Shown in pieces: positions 52,954 through 63,375 of a stretch of 64,000 bases of DNA. Position numbers and translations under genes: made by a program. The stretch's first letter is position 1; each line of letters starts with the position of its first letter. The notes beneath the pieces are model-generated. The model saw only the letters and a program-made list of their open reading frames with translations. It did no database searches and was not told the DNA's origin. Source of the DNA: Amphiura filiformis (lineage: Eukaryota > Echinodermata > Ophiuroidea > Amphilepidida > Amphiuridae); assembly GCF_039555335.1 (NCBI RefSeq), contig NW_027305510.1, positions 248,001 through 312,000 on the forward strand, given 5' to 3'.

Positions 52954-54266
52954 TGGTATTCTTTATTTGGACCATTTCGCCTAAAATTTGTACTAAAATG
53001 CAGCATTCACCTCCTTAACAAGTCTACTATTAATTATAATAAAAAACAGTCGAGAGAAATTAAGAACAAATCTGCTGATTTAAGGTAAAATGCTTTGGTG
53101 TATAATATTTTGGTGAGGAAAAAAGGCGACCAAATTAGAAAATAAAGTCGTTTGTCTCAAAGTTCCCGTACCCATTAGTAAATTCGTTCGAATTAGTCCC
53201 GCCTAAAATAGTCAAAATATTTTTGTTTCTTCTTCTTCTTTCTTCTTATTTTGTAGAATTTTAAATTTGAAAGTTTTAAAAATGAAATTTTAAAACTAAA
53301 CGAGCTCGATTTATTGTAAATGTAAGATACAAGAAGACAAAAAAGACAGAAAGGAATGAAGGCATAATTCAAATAAAGTTGTGAGGCCTAACAAATAACT
53401 ATTGAAATGGAGAAAGTGGTAGAAATTTTAGTGTGAGGGGCAAGGCTAAATTTTTTGTCCCCATTTGTCAAATTTTTGTCCCATTTTTTGCCCATCTAAA
53501 GGGCACTTTACCCTTTGTCGTCCCCTTTTATCCCTGAAAAAATGTCTGTATGTGGGGGGGGGGGGGGCAGTAACAACCCTTTCTGCGGCTCCCACTGACT
53601 ACGCCCCTGGAAGTCGGTCATTTGTCTATGGAAAACCATCCCATGTCAAGATTATAATTACATGAAATTGACATATAACTAGGATTAAATAGTCCAATAG
53701 ATTCACGTAACCATCGTGCAAATCAAATTGGCAGAATTTGGCAAAGGATTCAGAAAAATTATAGTTTGACCTTTTTATACGTATGTGTAGTGATCTACGC
53801 GCAGAGGTCATTGAGATGTCTTATTAATTGTGGCTCCACGGGCGAAAATGAAAAATACGTCGATTTTGTTTACAATTTTCTATAATTATTTAAATGAAAA
53901 ATAATACTTTGTGCTATTTAGATGTTTGGTTAAATTGTTAGTGCATCAAAAAAAAACCAAAAAAAAAAACCAAAACGATTGAGCCGCAGTGAGTTCTTTG
54001 GCCCATGACAATTGTTGTATTACATGGCCAAAGAAATTACATGGTCTGAGGTAGTTAAACCTTTTTTTTCACCCCTGCGGGGACAATATTAGACCGATGA
54101 CGTCACAGTATTACTCTTTTGTCCATAATTCCTTTTCAGGAAATTCTAGAAAGGTCAAAGTATAATGTTTTTGATCCTTATTGCCAGAGAATTACGATGC
54201 AGGTGTTGGTTATAATTAATTTCGAACTTGCCCCTCAGTGCAAAACTTAATGACTTTTCCCACTAA
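52954..54266. other. Non-coding, one possible decayed MITE
   Basis: 53425-53612 has TTTGTCCCCATTTGTC-type repeats and a G run, ending GACTACGCCCCTGG, like the tips of CAGTGGCGTAGTC-type MITEs. The remainder is unrecognised. Confidence 0.35.
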
Positions 54267-54450
54267 GGGACCGTTCACAAACACTTGTAAGGGGGGGGGG
54301 GGGCAGATGCAAAAAAATTATCTCAAAAATTGCTCGCCCCCCCCCCCCCCTTTATAGACCTCGAAAATTTCAGCCCCCCTCTTTTTGACATGAAGATTAT
54401 GGGTCAACCCCATACAAAAGCATATAAACTCAATTTTCACAGGAAAATGT
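54267..54450. mobile_element. Truncated copy of the GGGACCGTTCACAAAC MITE
   Basis: GGGACCGTTCACAAACACTT, GTAAGGGGGG then TCAGCCCCCCTCTTTTTGAC match the element at 32079-32359, but the right terminus is missing. Confidence 0.7.
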
Positions 54451-54627
54451 GTGGTCATTTTTTTCAGGGCTAAGTAATATTACTCAGCGAAATATGACAA
54501 CTTCAACGTGATTTTCACGATTGTAGTGCATGTGAACCGAAATCTATTGCAATATGGTACTTTCCAAAATGATCTACTAGAAAGTAAAGATATCAAGATA
54601 CGTCAAAAGAAATATGTATTCACCAAA

Positions 54628-55475
54628 TGAAGAGCTTGTTTCCAAAAGGCGCTAAATCCATATTAGTGAAATAGGAGAAAATCATAGTTTTTTAAATTAA
54701 AAGCCTTATTAGTATTTATTCATTTATTTTTTGGTTTTAAATGTTAGTTCTCATGTTAGTAACTACAAAAACACCTATTTTTGAGATCCTGATTATAATG
54801 TTTAATTGTAAGTATTCTTTTATTAAACAGCTTGAAGTGGATTTAGCGCCTTTTGGAAACAAAATATCCAATACCCGTGGATTTAGCGCCTTTTGGAAAC
54901 AAAATATTCAATGATATTCAAAATAATTTGCAATATTAAACAAAATACACACAAATATTTTTTTATAAAGCAAACTGCACTTTATTTCAACAATGTAATG
55001 ATATTTATTCACTAAAAGCTTAAAAATGTGAAAAAATTGTGCAAATTTTTTTTCAGAAAATTTACAACGAAAATTCTGTCAAATCATTCCATTTTGCACG
55101 TAAAGTGTCGTCTGTGCTTGCTGGGGGTGTACTGGTGTGTGTACAAGTTGAAATTCTAAACTTTTGTGATTTAAATTATGATCAATAGTTGCCTTGTCAA
55201 CAGGAAAATAGTCCTATGCAATTTTAGTCTTTAATTCCCTACTGAGCACGGTGATTGGTCGGATGGATTTAGCGCCTTTTGGAAAAAAACTGAAATGGAT
55301 TTAGCGCCTTTTGGAAAAAAAGTCAAATTTCTGGCCCACCCTGTAATGGGATTAAGCTCCTTTTGGAAAAAATAGTTTGATTCCTTGAAACTTATGATAT
55401 AACACTATACACTGGTACCAATAACTCAATTTTTTCCAAAAGTGGATTTAGCGCCTTTTGGAAACAAGCTCTTCA
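54628..55475. mobile_element. 848-bp element with perfect 33-bp inverted ends and internal end copies
   Basis: TGAAGAGCTTGTTTCCAAAA, GGCGCTAAATCCA at 54628-54660 is exactly inverted at 55443-55475. The inner part of the end, TGGATTTAGCGCCTTTTGGA, AA, appears again at about 54837, 54878, 55262 and 55296, plus a variant near 55350. No coding content. It looks like a foldback-type element. Confidence 0.88.
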
Positions 55476-55588
55476 AATACAGCACAGTTCTTGATGAAGA
55501 CAGACACCACACAGTCTGGGTTTGTGTTAATTACAGTTACGTAAGGCATATAATCCAATAGGGAATATCAAAACGTTTAATCATAATG

Positions 55589-55953
55589 TTAAGCTGGTTT
55601 CATACTTTCTGCCGCTTGCCGCTGAGCGGCATGACGCTTCATCATGCCGCTTGTACTTTTCTGCAAGCGGAGCGGCACACCGCTAAGCGGCAGCGGCATG
55701 ACTCTGAAAGCTACTCTTGCCGCTCAGCACCGCTCCAAAATCGTAATTTGTTCTCATACGTCAGAGCGGCACCGCTCCGAGTTGACTTGAATTCAACTCC
55801 CAGCGGTGCTGCCGCCGCGGCAAAGCGGTGGAGTGATCGATATATCGGCTTGCCGCTGGTCACCGCTAGCGTTTTTAGTGAGATTGCGCAGTGAAGTAAA
55901 ATCATCTTCAGAGCGGCAAAGCGGCAAGCGGCAGGAAAGTATGAAACCAGCAT
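55589..55953. mobile_element. GC-rich palindromic element (AGCGGC-rich)
   Basis: AAGCTGGTTTCATACTTTCT, GCCGCTTGCCGCT on the left mirrors AGCGGCAAGCGGCAGGAAAG, TATGAAACCAGC on the right, arms about 33 bp. The interior carries some 20 GAGCGGC/GCCGCTC-like motifs in a strongly AT-rich setting. Open frames here arise from composition. Confidence 0.85.
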
Positions 55954-56263
55954 TAAGTATTCATTCCCTATTGAATAAGCTTAAAACAAAAACATTAGAA
56001 ACGTGATTATTTTGTTGTAGGCGATTAAATCTATTTATTAATGTACAACTTTGCAATATAAATATACTGGAGTGATTATTTTAATTTAATAAATGATGAG
56101 TGTGTCAGTAAATTGCTACTCTTACATGTGCATTAAAAAGGTATCATGTTTATTTGAATTAGCAATAGCATTAATTATATTTTGAGAGAACTGAATAAAG
56201 CATATACATTAATTTGTGTTTTTACACAGCCGTGACATACGGCTGTGTCTTTTTTCTTACAGG
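55954..56263. other. AT-rich spacer with CAGCCGTG hairpin
   Basis: CACAGCCGTGACATACGGCT, GTG near 56226 is a short hairpin; the same ACGGCTGTG occurs at 59562 beyond the following LINE. Otherwise nothing. Confidence 0.4.
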
Positions 56264-56354
56264 ATCTTCTTCATTCTTTCTTTCTTTCTTTCTTTGTTTC
56301 TTTCTTTCTTTGTTTCTTTCTTTCTTTGTTTCTTTCTTTCCCTTTCTTTGTTTT

Positions 56355-56442
<88 letters not shown>

Positions 56443-56443
56443 T

Positions 56444-56520
<77 letters not shown>
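56264..56520. repeat. (CTTT)n microsatellite
   Basis: About 255 bp of CTTT repeats with a few GTTT variants. Three overlapping Phe/Leu/Ser-rich open frames in it are artefacts. Confidence 0.97.
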
Positions 56521-56589
56521 TGTCGACCTTTACATTTGCTCTAGCACTGACATCCGTTCACTGATTTTGACCTAACTTGGTCACAACTA

Positions 56590-58575
56590 TCATTGACCAT
56601 GTCCTTATAGCAGAAAGCTCCAAAGACTGTATAATAAACAATGTAAATCAAAAAATCCTGAAGATTCCAAACTCTTCAAAAGCGCCCGGAAAGCGTATAA
56701 GAGGAACCTGAATAAAGCCCACAATGAGTATATCTCCGCTATGCTTGAAGAAGACCTCCAGCAGAACCCAAAGAAATTTTGGAAGTACGTAAAATCAAAG
56801 CGAACGGACAATGTTGGTGTGCACCCATTAAAAAATGGCACCGAAACCGTCTCCGATCATGTTGGCAAAGCAAATGTGTTGAACTCATTTTTCAAATCCG
56901 TCTTTACCCGCGAAGATACGTCAAACCTTCCCGGACTACAACAGATTTTTCCTGATATTGATCCGCTTGAAATCACGGCTGCTGGCATTGAGAAACTTCT
57001 GCATGATCTCAATCCCTCCAAGGCCTCTGGGCCAGACAACATTCCTAATAAAATCCTTAAAGAATGTAGCGTGGAATTAGCTCCACTTCTGTCAGCTCTT
57101 TTCAACCAATCTATATCAACTGGTGAACTCCCAGATGATTGGACTACTGCCAATGTGTCTCCTGTGTTCAAAAAAGGCAGTAAAAGCGATGCAAGTAATT
57201 ATCGTCCTATATCGCTCACGTCCGTTGTGTGCAAGTGTCTTGAACATGTCATTCACCGCCATATAATGTACCATCTAGAGCGTCACAACATACTCAATGA
57301 CTGCCAACATGGCTTTAGGAGACGTAGAGGTTGCGACACCCAGCTACTCACCACAGTAGATGATATCGCGAAATCAATCGAAAAGGGAAAGCAGATTGAC
57401 GCAATTTTACTAGATTTCTCCTTTGAAATTGAAATTGACACTACGGTATTACTGGACATATTTACAACTGGATCTCAGGGTTCCTAACATCACGTTCGCA
57501 GAAAGTAGTTCTTGAAGGAGAGTGTTCTGCATCAGCAGAAGTTTTATCAGGTGTGCCCCAGGGCACAGTCCTCGGCCCGCTACTGTTCCTCCTTTACGTG
57601 AACGATATTCCTTCATATGTATCTTCAAAAACCAGGCTTTTCGCAGATGATGGGCTTTTGTATAGGGAAGTTAATTCCTCGTCAGATGCTGCCTCTCTTC
57701 AGAGTGACCTGGACGCCCTGTGTAGATGGGAAAGTGAGTGGGAGATGAAATTCAACTCTGACAAATGCTTTGTCATGCACATGACCACCAAGAAGAACCC
57801 AGCTATCCACCCTTATGAAATCAATGGCAGACCTCTGCAGACTACAACCAACCACCCATATCTTGGGCTTATCTTCAGCAGTGATTGCACCTGGTCATCT
57901 CACATAAATAAGATCACCACCAATGCCAAGCAGACCACTGGTATTATCAGAAGGAACTTCAAGTCTTGTAGCAGGAATGTGAAATCACGCCTTTACCAAT
58001 CTCTGGTTCGCCCAAAGCTGGAATACGGTGTTTGCGGTTGGGCTCCATTTACTGAAGGAGAAAAGAAGCAGCTTGAAGGTATACAGAGATTTGCAGCCAG
58101 AATGTGTTGTAACAACTACACTAGGAAAGCTAGCGTGACAGCCATGCTTCAAGAACTCGGATGGCCACTGCTTGAAACTAGACGCACAATAGCCCGGCTC
58201 AACATGCTGTATAAAATTACCCATGAACTTGTGGATGTGCAACGTGAACTCAAAACTCAAACCAGAACCCACCGGAGATCCCACCAGTATTCATACCACC
58301 GGGTCCATGCCAAGTCTAAGGTCTACAGTACCAGTTTTTATCCATCAACCATTCCCCATTGGAATGATCTCCCAGAGGCCATCATTAATATAACCAAACT
58401 AGAACATTATTCAAGACAGCCGTCGCTGATCATCTTGTTAAGGGGGGAAAGCAAAACTACGTCATCTAGCTCCGCGACCCGTCCAAACTCTAGCGGGATG
58501 CGGATCTACCGTTTTGCTGGAGACCCAGATACAGATATATGTCACATGGAACTCGTGGGGTCAAAGGTCACGTAG
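56590..58575 (+). pseudogene. LINE RT (CR1/L2 group), 5'-truncated, motif A deleted
   Basis: Starts in the endonuclease-RT linker (KSARKAYKRNLNKAHNEYIS, NPKKFWKYVKSKRTDNVGVH). RT motifs follow: SPVFKKGSKSDASNYRPISL, DCQHGFRRRRGCDTQLLTTV. Then IDAILLDFS runs straight into unrelated residues, so the S/K-A-F-D part of motif A is missing. The frame ends at 57487. It resumes with SGVPQGTVLGPLLFLLYVND and TRLFADDGLLYRE (motif C). The thumb and C-terminal part follow (SLVRPKLEYGVCGWAPFTEG, LQELGWPLLETRRTIARLNM, STIPHWNDLPEAIINITKLE). The deletion makes it inactive. Confidence 0.93.
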
Positions 58576-59590
58576 GGGTCACAGAGGTCAAAAACGTGAT
58601 TTCAACTCAAAATGCTACTTCTCCCACAAATTTCGCAGGACAGTAGCGCCACATGCACACATGCATTGTTATCACCCAGTGTTTATAAATCATACACATC
58701 TTTGAGGTCTTAGGTCATTAAGGGGTCACTTCCGGTATAAAACCAAATTCCTTCAAAAATTTGTATTAGCTAAGAAAAACATAGGAGAGTGGCGGTATGT
58801 GCACACATGAATTATGTTAACCTAATGTATATGTCGTATTTTTTATTTGGGGTCAAAGGTCATTAAGGGGTCACTTCCGGTATAAAACGAAATACCTTCA
58901 AAATGCTACTTCTCCCACAAATTACATAGGACGGTGACACAACTTGCACACATGCATTGCTATTACCCAGTGTCTATGAATCATACACAGATTTGAGGTC
59001 AAATGTCATTAAGGGGTCACTTCCGGTATAAAACAAAATTCCTTCAAAAATTTGTATTAGCTAAGAAAAATATAGGAGAGTGACGGTATGTGCACACATG
59101 AATTATGTTTTCCTAATGTATATGTGGTATTTTTTGTTTGAGGTCAAAGGTCATTAAGGGGTCACTTCCGGTATAAAACGAAATAGCTTCAAAATGCTAC
59201 TTCTCCCACAAATTACGTAGGACGGTGATGCAACTTGCGCACATGCATCGCTATTACACAGTGTCTATGAATCATACACAGATGTGAGGTCAAAGGTCAT
59301 TAAGGGGGAACTTCCGGTATAGCACAGTGAAGGTATATTCTCACATGAATTGATGTTACCCAGTTTACATGTGGTATTTTTTATTTTGGGTCAAAGGTCA
59401 TTAAGGGGTCACTTCCTGTCCAAGACAAAAACATTCAAAATGTCCCTTCTGTCACAAATAACATGGCAGAGTGATACTGTGTGCAGACATGCATTGACAT
59501 AAGCCAATGCCTATGGGGTTTTCATAGATTTTGGGGTCAAAGTTCATTAAGGGGTCACAACACGGCTGTGTTCGTAGTCTTAGACCACAG
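58555..59590 (+). repeat. LINE 3' UTR tandem repeats
   Basis: About seven units of 140-155 bp with GGTCAAAGGTCATTAAGGGG, TCACTTCCGGTATAAAAC, ATGCTACTTCTCCCACAAAT. Two unit types (TTGTATTAGCTAAGAAAAA and ATGCTACTTCTCCCAC) alternate. Confidence 0.85.
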
Positions 59591-59935
59591 CTAAGTCTAG
59601 TATTAAATTAAATTCTTCAGTGCATCTGTGGTGTGTAGGGGTGTGTGGGTGTGTGTGGGGGTGTATATGGAGGGCTGATAGTTTGGGGGTGTATGTAAGG
59701 TGGGGTGGAGATGTAGGTGAGTGAGAGCTGTATGAGTGCGAGTGTGAGATTTTGCCTCAACAAGTGCAATTAATTTCTTTGAGTAATTTTATGGTATTTT
59801 TATTTATATTTTATAATTATGCTTTTTATGTCTTTTAATGTAAACAATGCAAATGTAATGTTTCCTGTAATTTGGCCTACGGGCCACGAATTTGAAATAA
59901 ATTTAATCTAAATCTGAATCTGAATCTGAATCTTT
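59591..59935 (+). repeat. LINE 3' end with (AATCTG)n tail
   Basis: Ends AAATAAATTTAATCTAAATC followed by several AATCTG units at 59905-59932. A short simple-repeat tail instead of poly(A) is usual for CR1/L2-type LINEs. A GTGTGGGGGTGTAT-rich stretch precedes it. Confidence 0.7.
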
Positions 59936-60519
59936 GACTACAATTGCGAAGAATTACCAAACGTTAAAAGCTACTGGTGTAAAATCATAATGATGTATCA
60001 TTGATGTTCCAGTTACATAAAATGTGCCACTTGATTATTCAAATAATTATTTTAAAAAAAATTATAGGCTAAAACAGGTTAAATACTGTATGCATATTGT
60101 GCTTAAAGCCATAATATACGTTCTTTTAACAAAAAATTGGTAATGTTGTTTAAAATCTGATTTCTTGGCATATTTGTAACGTTTACACATGTTCAAGGGT
60201 ACACTGGTTGGAATCAGCCAAATTAATTTTATCTTGGAGAACAACAAAGCAAATTTGAATACATTTCTTAAAGAGCATTACATTTTCATAAGCCACATTT
60301 TTCTTTCATTTTACCTCATTACTTCCAGTTCTGTTATGTTGTATTCTAAATATTTCATATATTTTGGCAAACAATATTAAAATCTGACAGAAATCGTATT
60401 ATATTGGCTTAAAATACTATTAAGATGAGAATTGGTAGAGTACTGTAGACTCTTTCTATGACATAGAAATTTTTCACTGTACACAATTTTGATCAGCATT
60501 ATAATTATTTAATGAGATG
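59936..60519. other. No recognised gene
   Basis: AT-rich. Short open frames only, no homology recognised. Confidence 0.4.
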
Positions 60520-60527
60520 CCTGGTTT

Positions 60528-60775
60528 AACTCTCTTCACGCGGGTGTCGACTGCAGACGACATGTTTCAAAAAGATTTTAAAAATTCAAAAAATTCAGAA
60601 ATATAAATTTTCATGACCATATTTGGAATCAGCATGAAAAATGCATTAAAATGAGTACAAACAAGCCTAGTATTGGTTCAGTAGTTCTTAAGATAGCTCT
60701 TGATATTTTGAGAAAATATTTCAAAACTTGAACTTTTTCCATTGAAGCGCATGGCTAGCACGCAGAGCAATAAAC
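60528..60775. repeat. Dispersed repeat, copy 3
   Basis: AACTCTCTTCACGCGGGTGT, CGACTGCAGACGACATG through GCGCATGGCTAGCACGCAGA, GC. Close match to 36790-37042. Confidence 0.8.
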
Positions 60776-61013
60776 TATTGACAACGTAACGTCAGGTGTG
60801 GATTAGAATATAAATGTATCACGTGTTGTCAAAACAAAATTACGTTTTCTAAAACCGCTAGAGTTCGACAACAAACTCCACTGTAAAGTATGTTGTTATA
60901 TTATTGCTAACTGTCTATTTTCATCGAGCTTGCAGACTTGTAGCTTCGGCGGCCTCGTACGTCACGCAACGCGTGTCCTCCACCGCCTGGGTTATATGTC
61001 CTAACCAGCAACC

Positions 61014-61440
61014 ACATCGCGCTAGTCCGATATTCGGACTAGCGCAGTGTTTTTCAGATTCGGACTAGCGCTGTGGTTTTAAGTTTCGGACTAGCGCTAT
61101 GGTTTTAAGTTTCTGACTAGCGCCGTGTTTTTCAGATTCGGACTAGCTTTAAGCTTTTTTTTATAGTGTCGGACTGAAGACATTTTTTCCAGATTCGGAC
61201 TAGCACAGTGTTTTTCGGACTAGCGGCGTATCGGACGGAAAAAGTGCTTTCAGATTCGGACTAGCGGCGCATTGGGCAGTTGCAGTGGTTTTCATTTTCG
61301 GACTAGCGCTTGCTTTTTTCGGACTAGCGCAGTGTTTTTCATTTCTGGATTGACAACCCTTAGGTACGCCTATAGAGAATTTGTGTATTCGGACTATCGG
61401 CGTGTCGGACCAGCAGCGTGTCGGACTAGCGACGTTTCGG
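61014..61440. repeat. CGGACTAGCGC minisatellite
   Basis: About eleven units of 25-45 bp on TTTTTCAGATTCGGACTAGC, GC(A/T)GTG. TTCGGACTAGCG-type cores continue irregularly to 61440. The minus-strand open frame across it is not a gene. Confidence 0.88.
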
Positions 61441-61683
61441 AGTGAGTGGTGCACCCCGTCGGGTTAAGGTTTTTGAATGATACTGTAATGAATGATAATG
61501 GGATGTGTGACTGTCTGCTGACTGAACTTTTGAGCACACAGAGAGTCTGCAAATGTGCATATGAAAAGCTCAGACAACAGGCATGTGCCACATCTATCCC
61601 AAGCATATTGGAATGCCTAAATGATTTTGTCTCACCAGAACCTACATGGATTTATTCCATGGCATATGTTAGCAGTATTGACA
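61441..61683 (+). other. Unassigned non-repetitive ORF region
   Basis: An open frame from 61446 encodes MVHPVGLRFLNDTVMNDNGM, then CDCLLTELLSTQRVCKCAYE. It is not repetitive until the minisatellite begins. I do not recognise it, and its start lies in repeat-derived DNA. It may be an exon or element remnant. Confidence 0.3.
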
Positions 61684-63375
61684 CTTGGATGTATTCCTAA
61701 TTGACATTTGGGTGTATTCCTAATACATGTGGGTGTATTCCTAATACATTTGGGTGTATTCCTAATACATTTGAGTGTATTCCTAATACATTTTGGTGTA
61801 TAATATTCGTAATACATTTGGGTGTATTGTTAATACATTCAGGTGTATTCCTAATTCATTCAGGTGTATGTCTGATACATTTAGGAATATTCCCAATACA
61901 TTTAGGTGTATTCCTAATAGATTTGGGTGTATTCTAATACATTTGGGTGTATTCCTAATACATTTGGGTGTATTCCTAATACATCTGGGTGTATTTCTTA
62001 TACATCTGGGTGTATTTCTTATACATTTTGGATGTATTCCTAATACATTTGAGTCTATTCCTAATACATTTGGGTGTATTCCTAAGCATATTGGTACATT
62101 TAGGTATATAAATATTCCTAATACATGTGGGTGTAATGCTAATATATTCAGGTGTATTCCTAATTCATTCAGGTGTATGTCTTATACATTTGGGAGTATT
62201 TCTAATACATTTAGGTGTATTCCTAATTCATTCAGGTGTATGTCTTATACATTTGGGAGTATTTCTAATATATTCAGGTGTATTCCTAATTCATTCAGGT
62301 GTATGTCTTATACATTTGGGAGTATTTCTAATATATTCAGGTGTATTCCTAATTCATTCAGGTATATGTCTTATACATTTGGGAGTATTTCTAATATATT
62401 CAGGTGTATTCCTAATTCATTCAGGTGTATGTCTTATACATTTGGGAGTATTTCTAATACATTTAGGTGTATTCCTAATTCATTCAGGTGTATGTCTGAT
62501 ACATTTGGGAGTATTTCTAATACATTTAGGTGTATTCCTAATTCATTCAGGTGTATGTCTGATACATTTGGGAGTATTTCTAATACATTTAGGTGTATTC
62601 CTAATTCATTCAGGTGTATGTCTGATACATTTGGGAGTATTTCTAATACATTTAGGTGTATTCCTAATTCATTCAGGTGTATGTCTTATACATTTGGGAG
62701 TATTTCTAATACATTTGGGTGTATTCCTAATTCATTCAGGTGTATGTCTTATACATTTAGGAATATTCCCAATACATTTAGGTGTATTCCTAATAGATTT
62801 GGGTGTATTCCTAATACATTTGGGTGTATTCCTAATACATTTGGGTGTATTCCTAATACATCTGGGTGTATTTCTTATACATCTGGGTGTATTTCTTATA
62901 CATTTTGGATGTATTCCTAATACATTTGAGTCTATTCCTAATACATTTGGGTGTATTCCTAAGCATATTGGTACATTTAGGTATATAAATATTCCTAATA
63001 CATGTGGGTGTAATGCTAATATATTCAGGTGTATTCCTAATTCATTCAGGTGTATGTCTTATACATTTGGGAGTATTTCTAATATATTCAGGTGTATTCC
63101 TAATTCATTCAGGTGTATGTCTTATACATTTGGGAGTATTTCTAATATATTCAGGTGTATTCCTAATTCATTCAGGTGTATGTCTTATACATTTGGGAGT
63201 ATTTCTAATATATTCAGGTGTATTCCTAATTCATTCAGGTGTATGTCTTATACATTTGGGAGTATTTCTAATACATTCAGGTGTATTCCTAATTCATTCA
63301 GGTGTATGTCTTATACATTTGGGAGTATTTCTAATACATTTAGGTGTATTCCTAATACATTTCGGTGTATTCCTA
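61684..63375. repeat. 21-bp minisatellite, large array with 63-bp higher-order units
   Basis: About 80 monomers, in the orientation TACATTTGGGTGTATTCC, TAA. From about 62190 to 62760 and 63020 to 63340, three monomer types alternate in fixed order: TTTGGGAGTATTTCTAATA, TTCAGGTGTATTCCTAATTC, TTCAGGTGTATGTCTTATAC. This gives 63-bp higher-order units. A block of about 250 bp (61930-62180) recurs 877 bp further on. The very long open frames (up to 458 codons) are artefacts of the unit length. Confidence 0.95.

Noticed and set aside
55586-56006. Frames of 102, 80 and 66 codons around AGCGGC motifs
   Set aside because: Compositional open frames inside a palindromic DNA element.
56214-56575. Three overlapping FFLSFFLSFFLS frames
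   Set aside because: (CTTT)n microsatellite in three frames.
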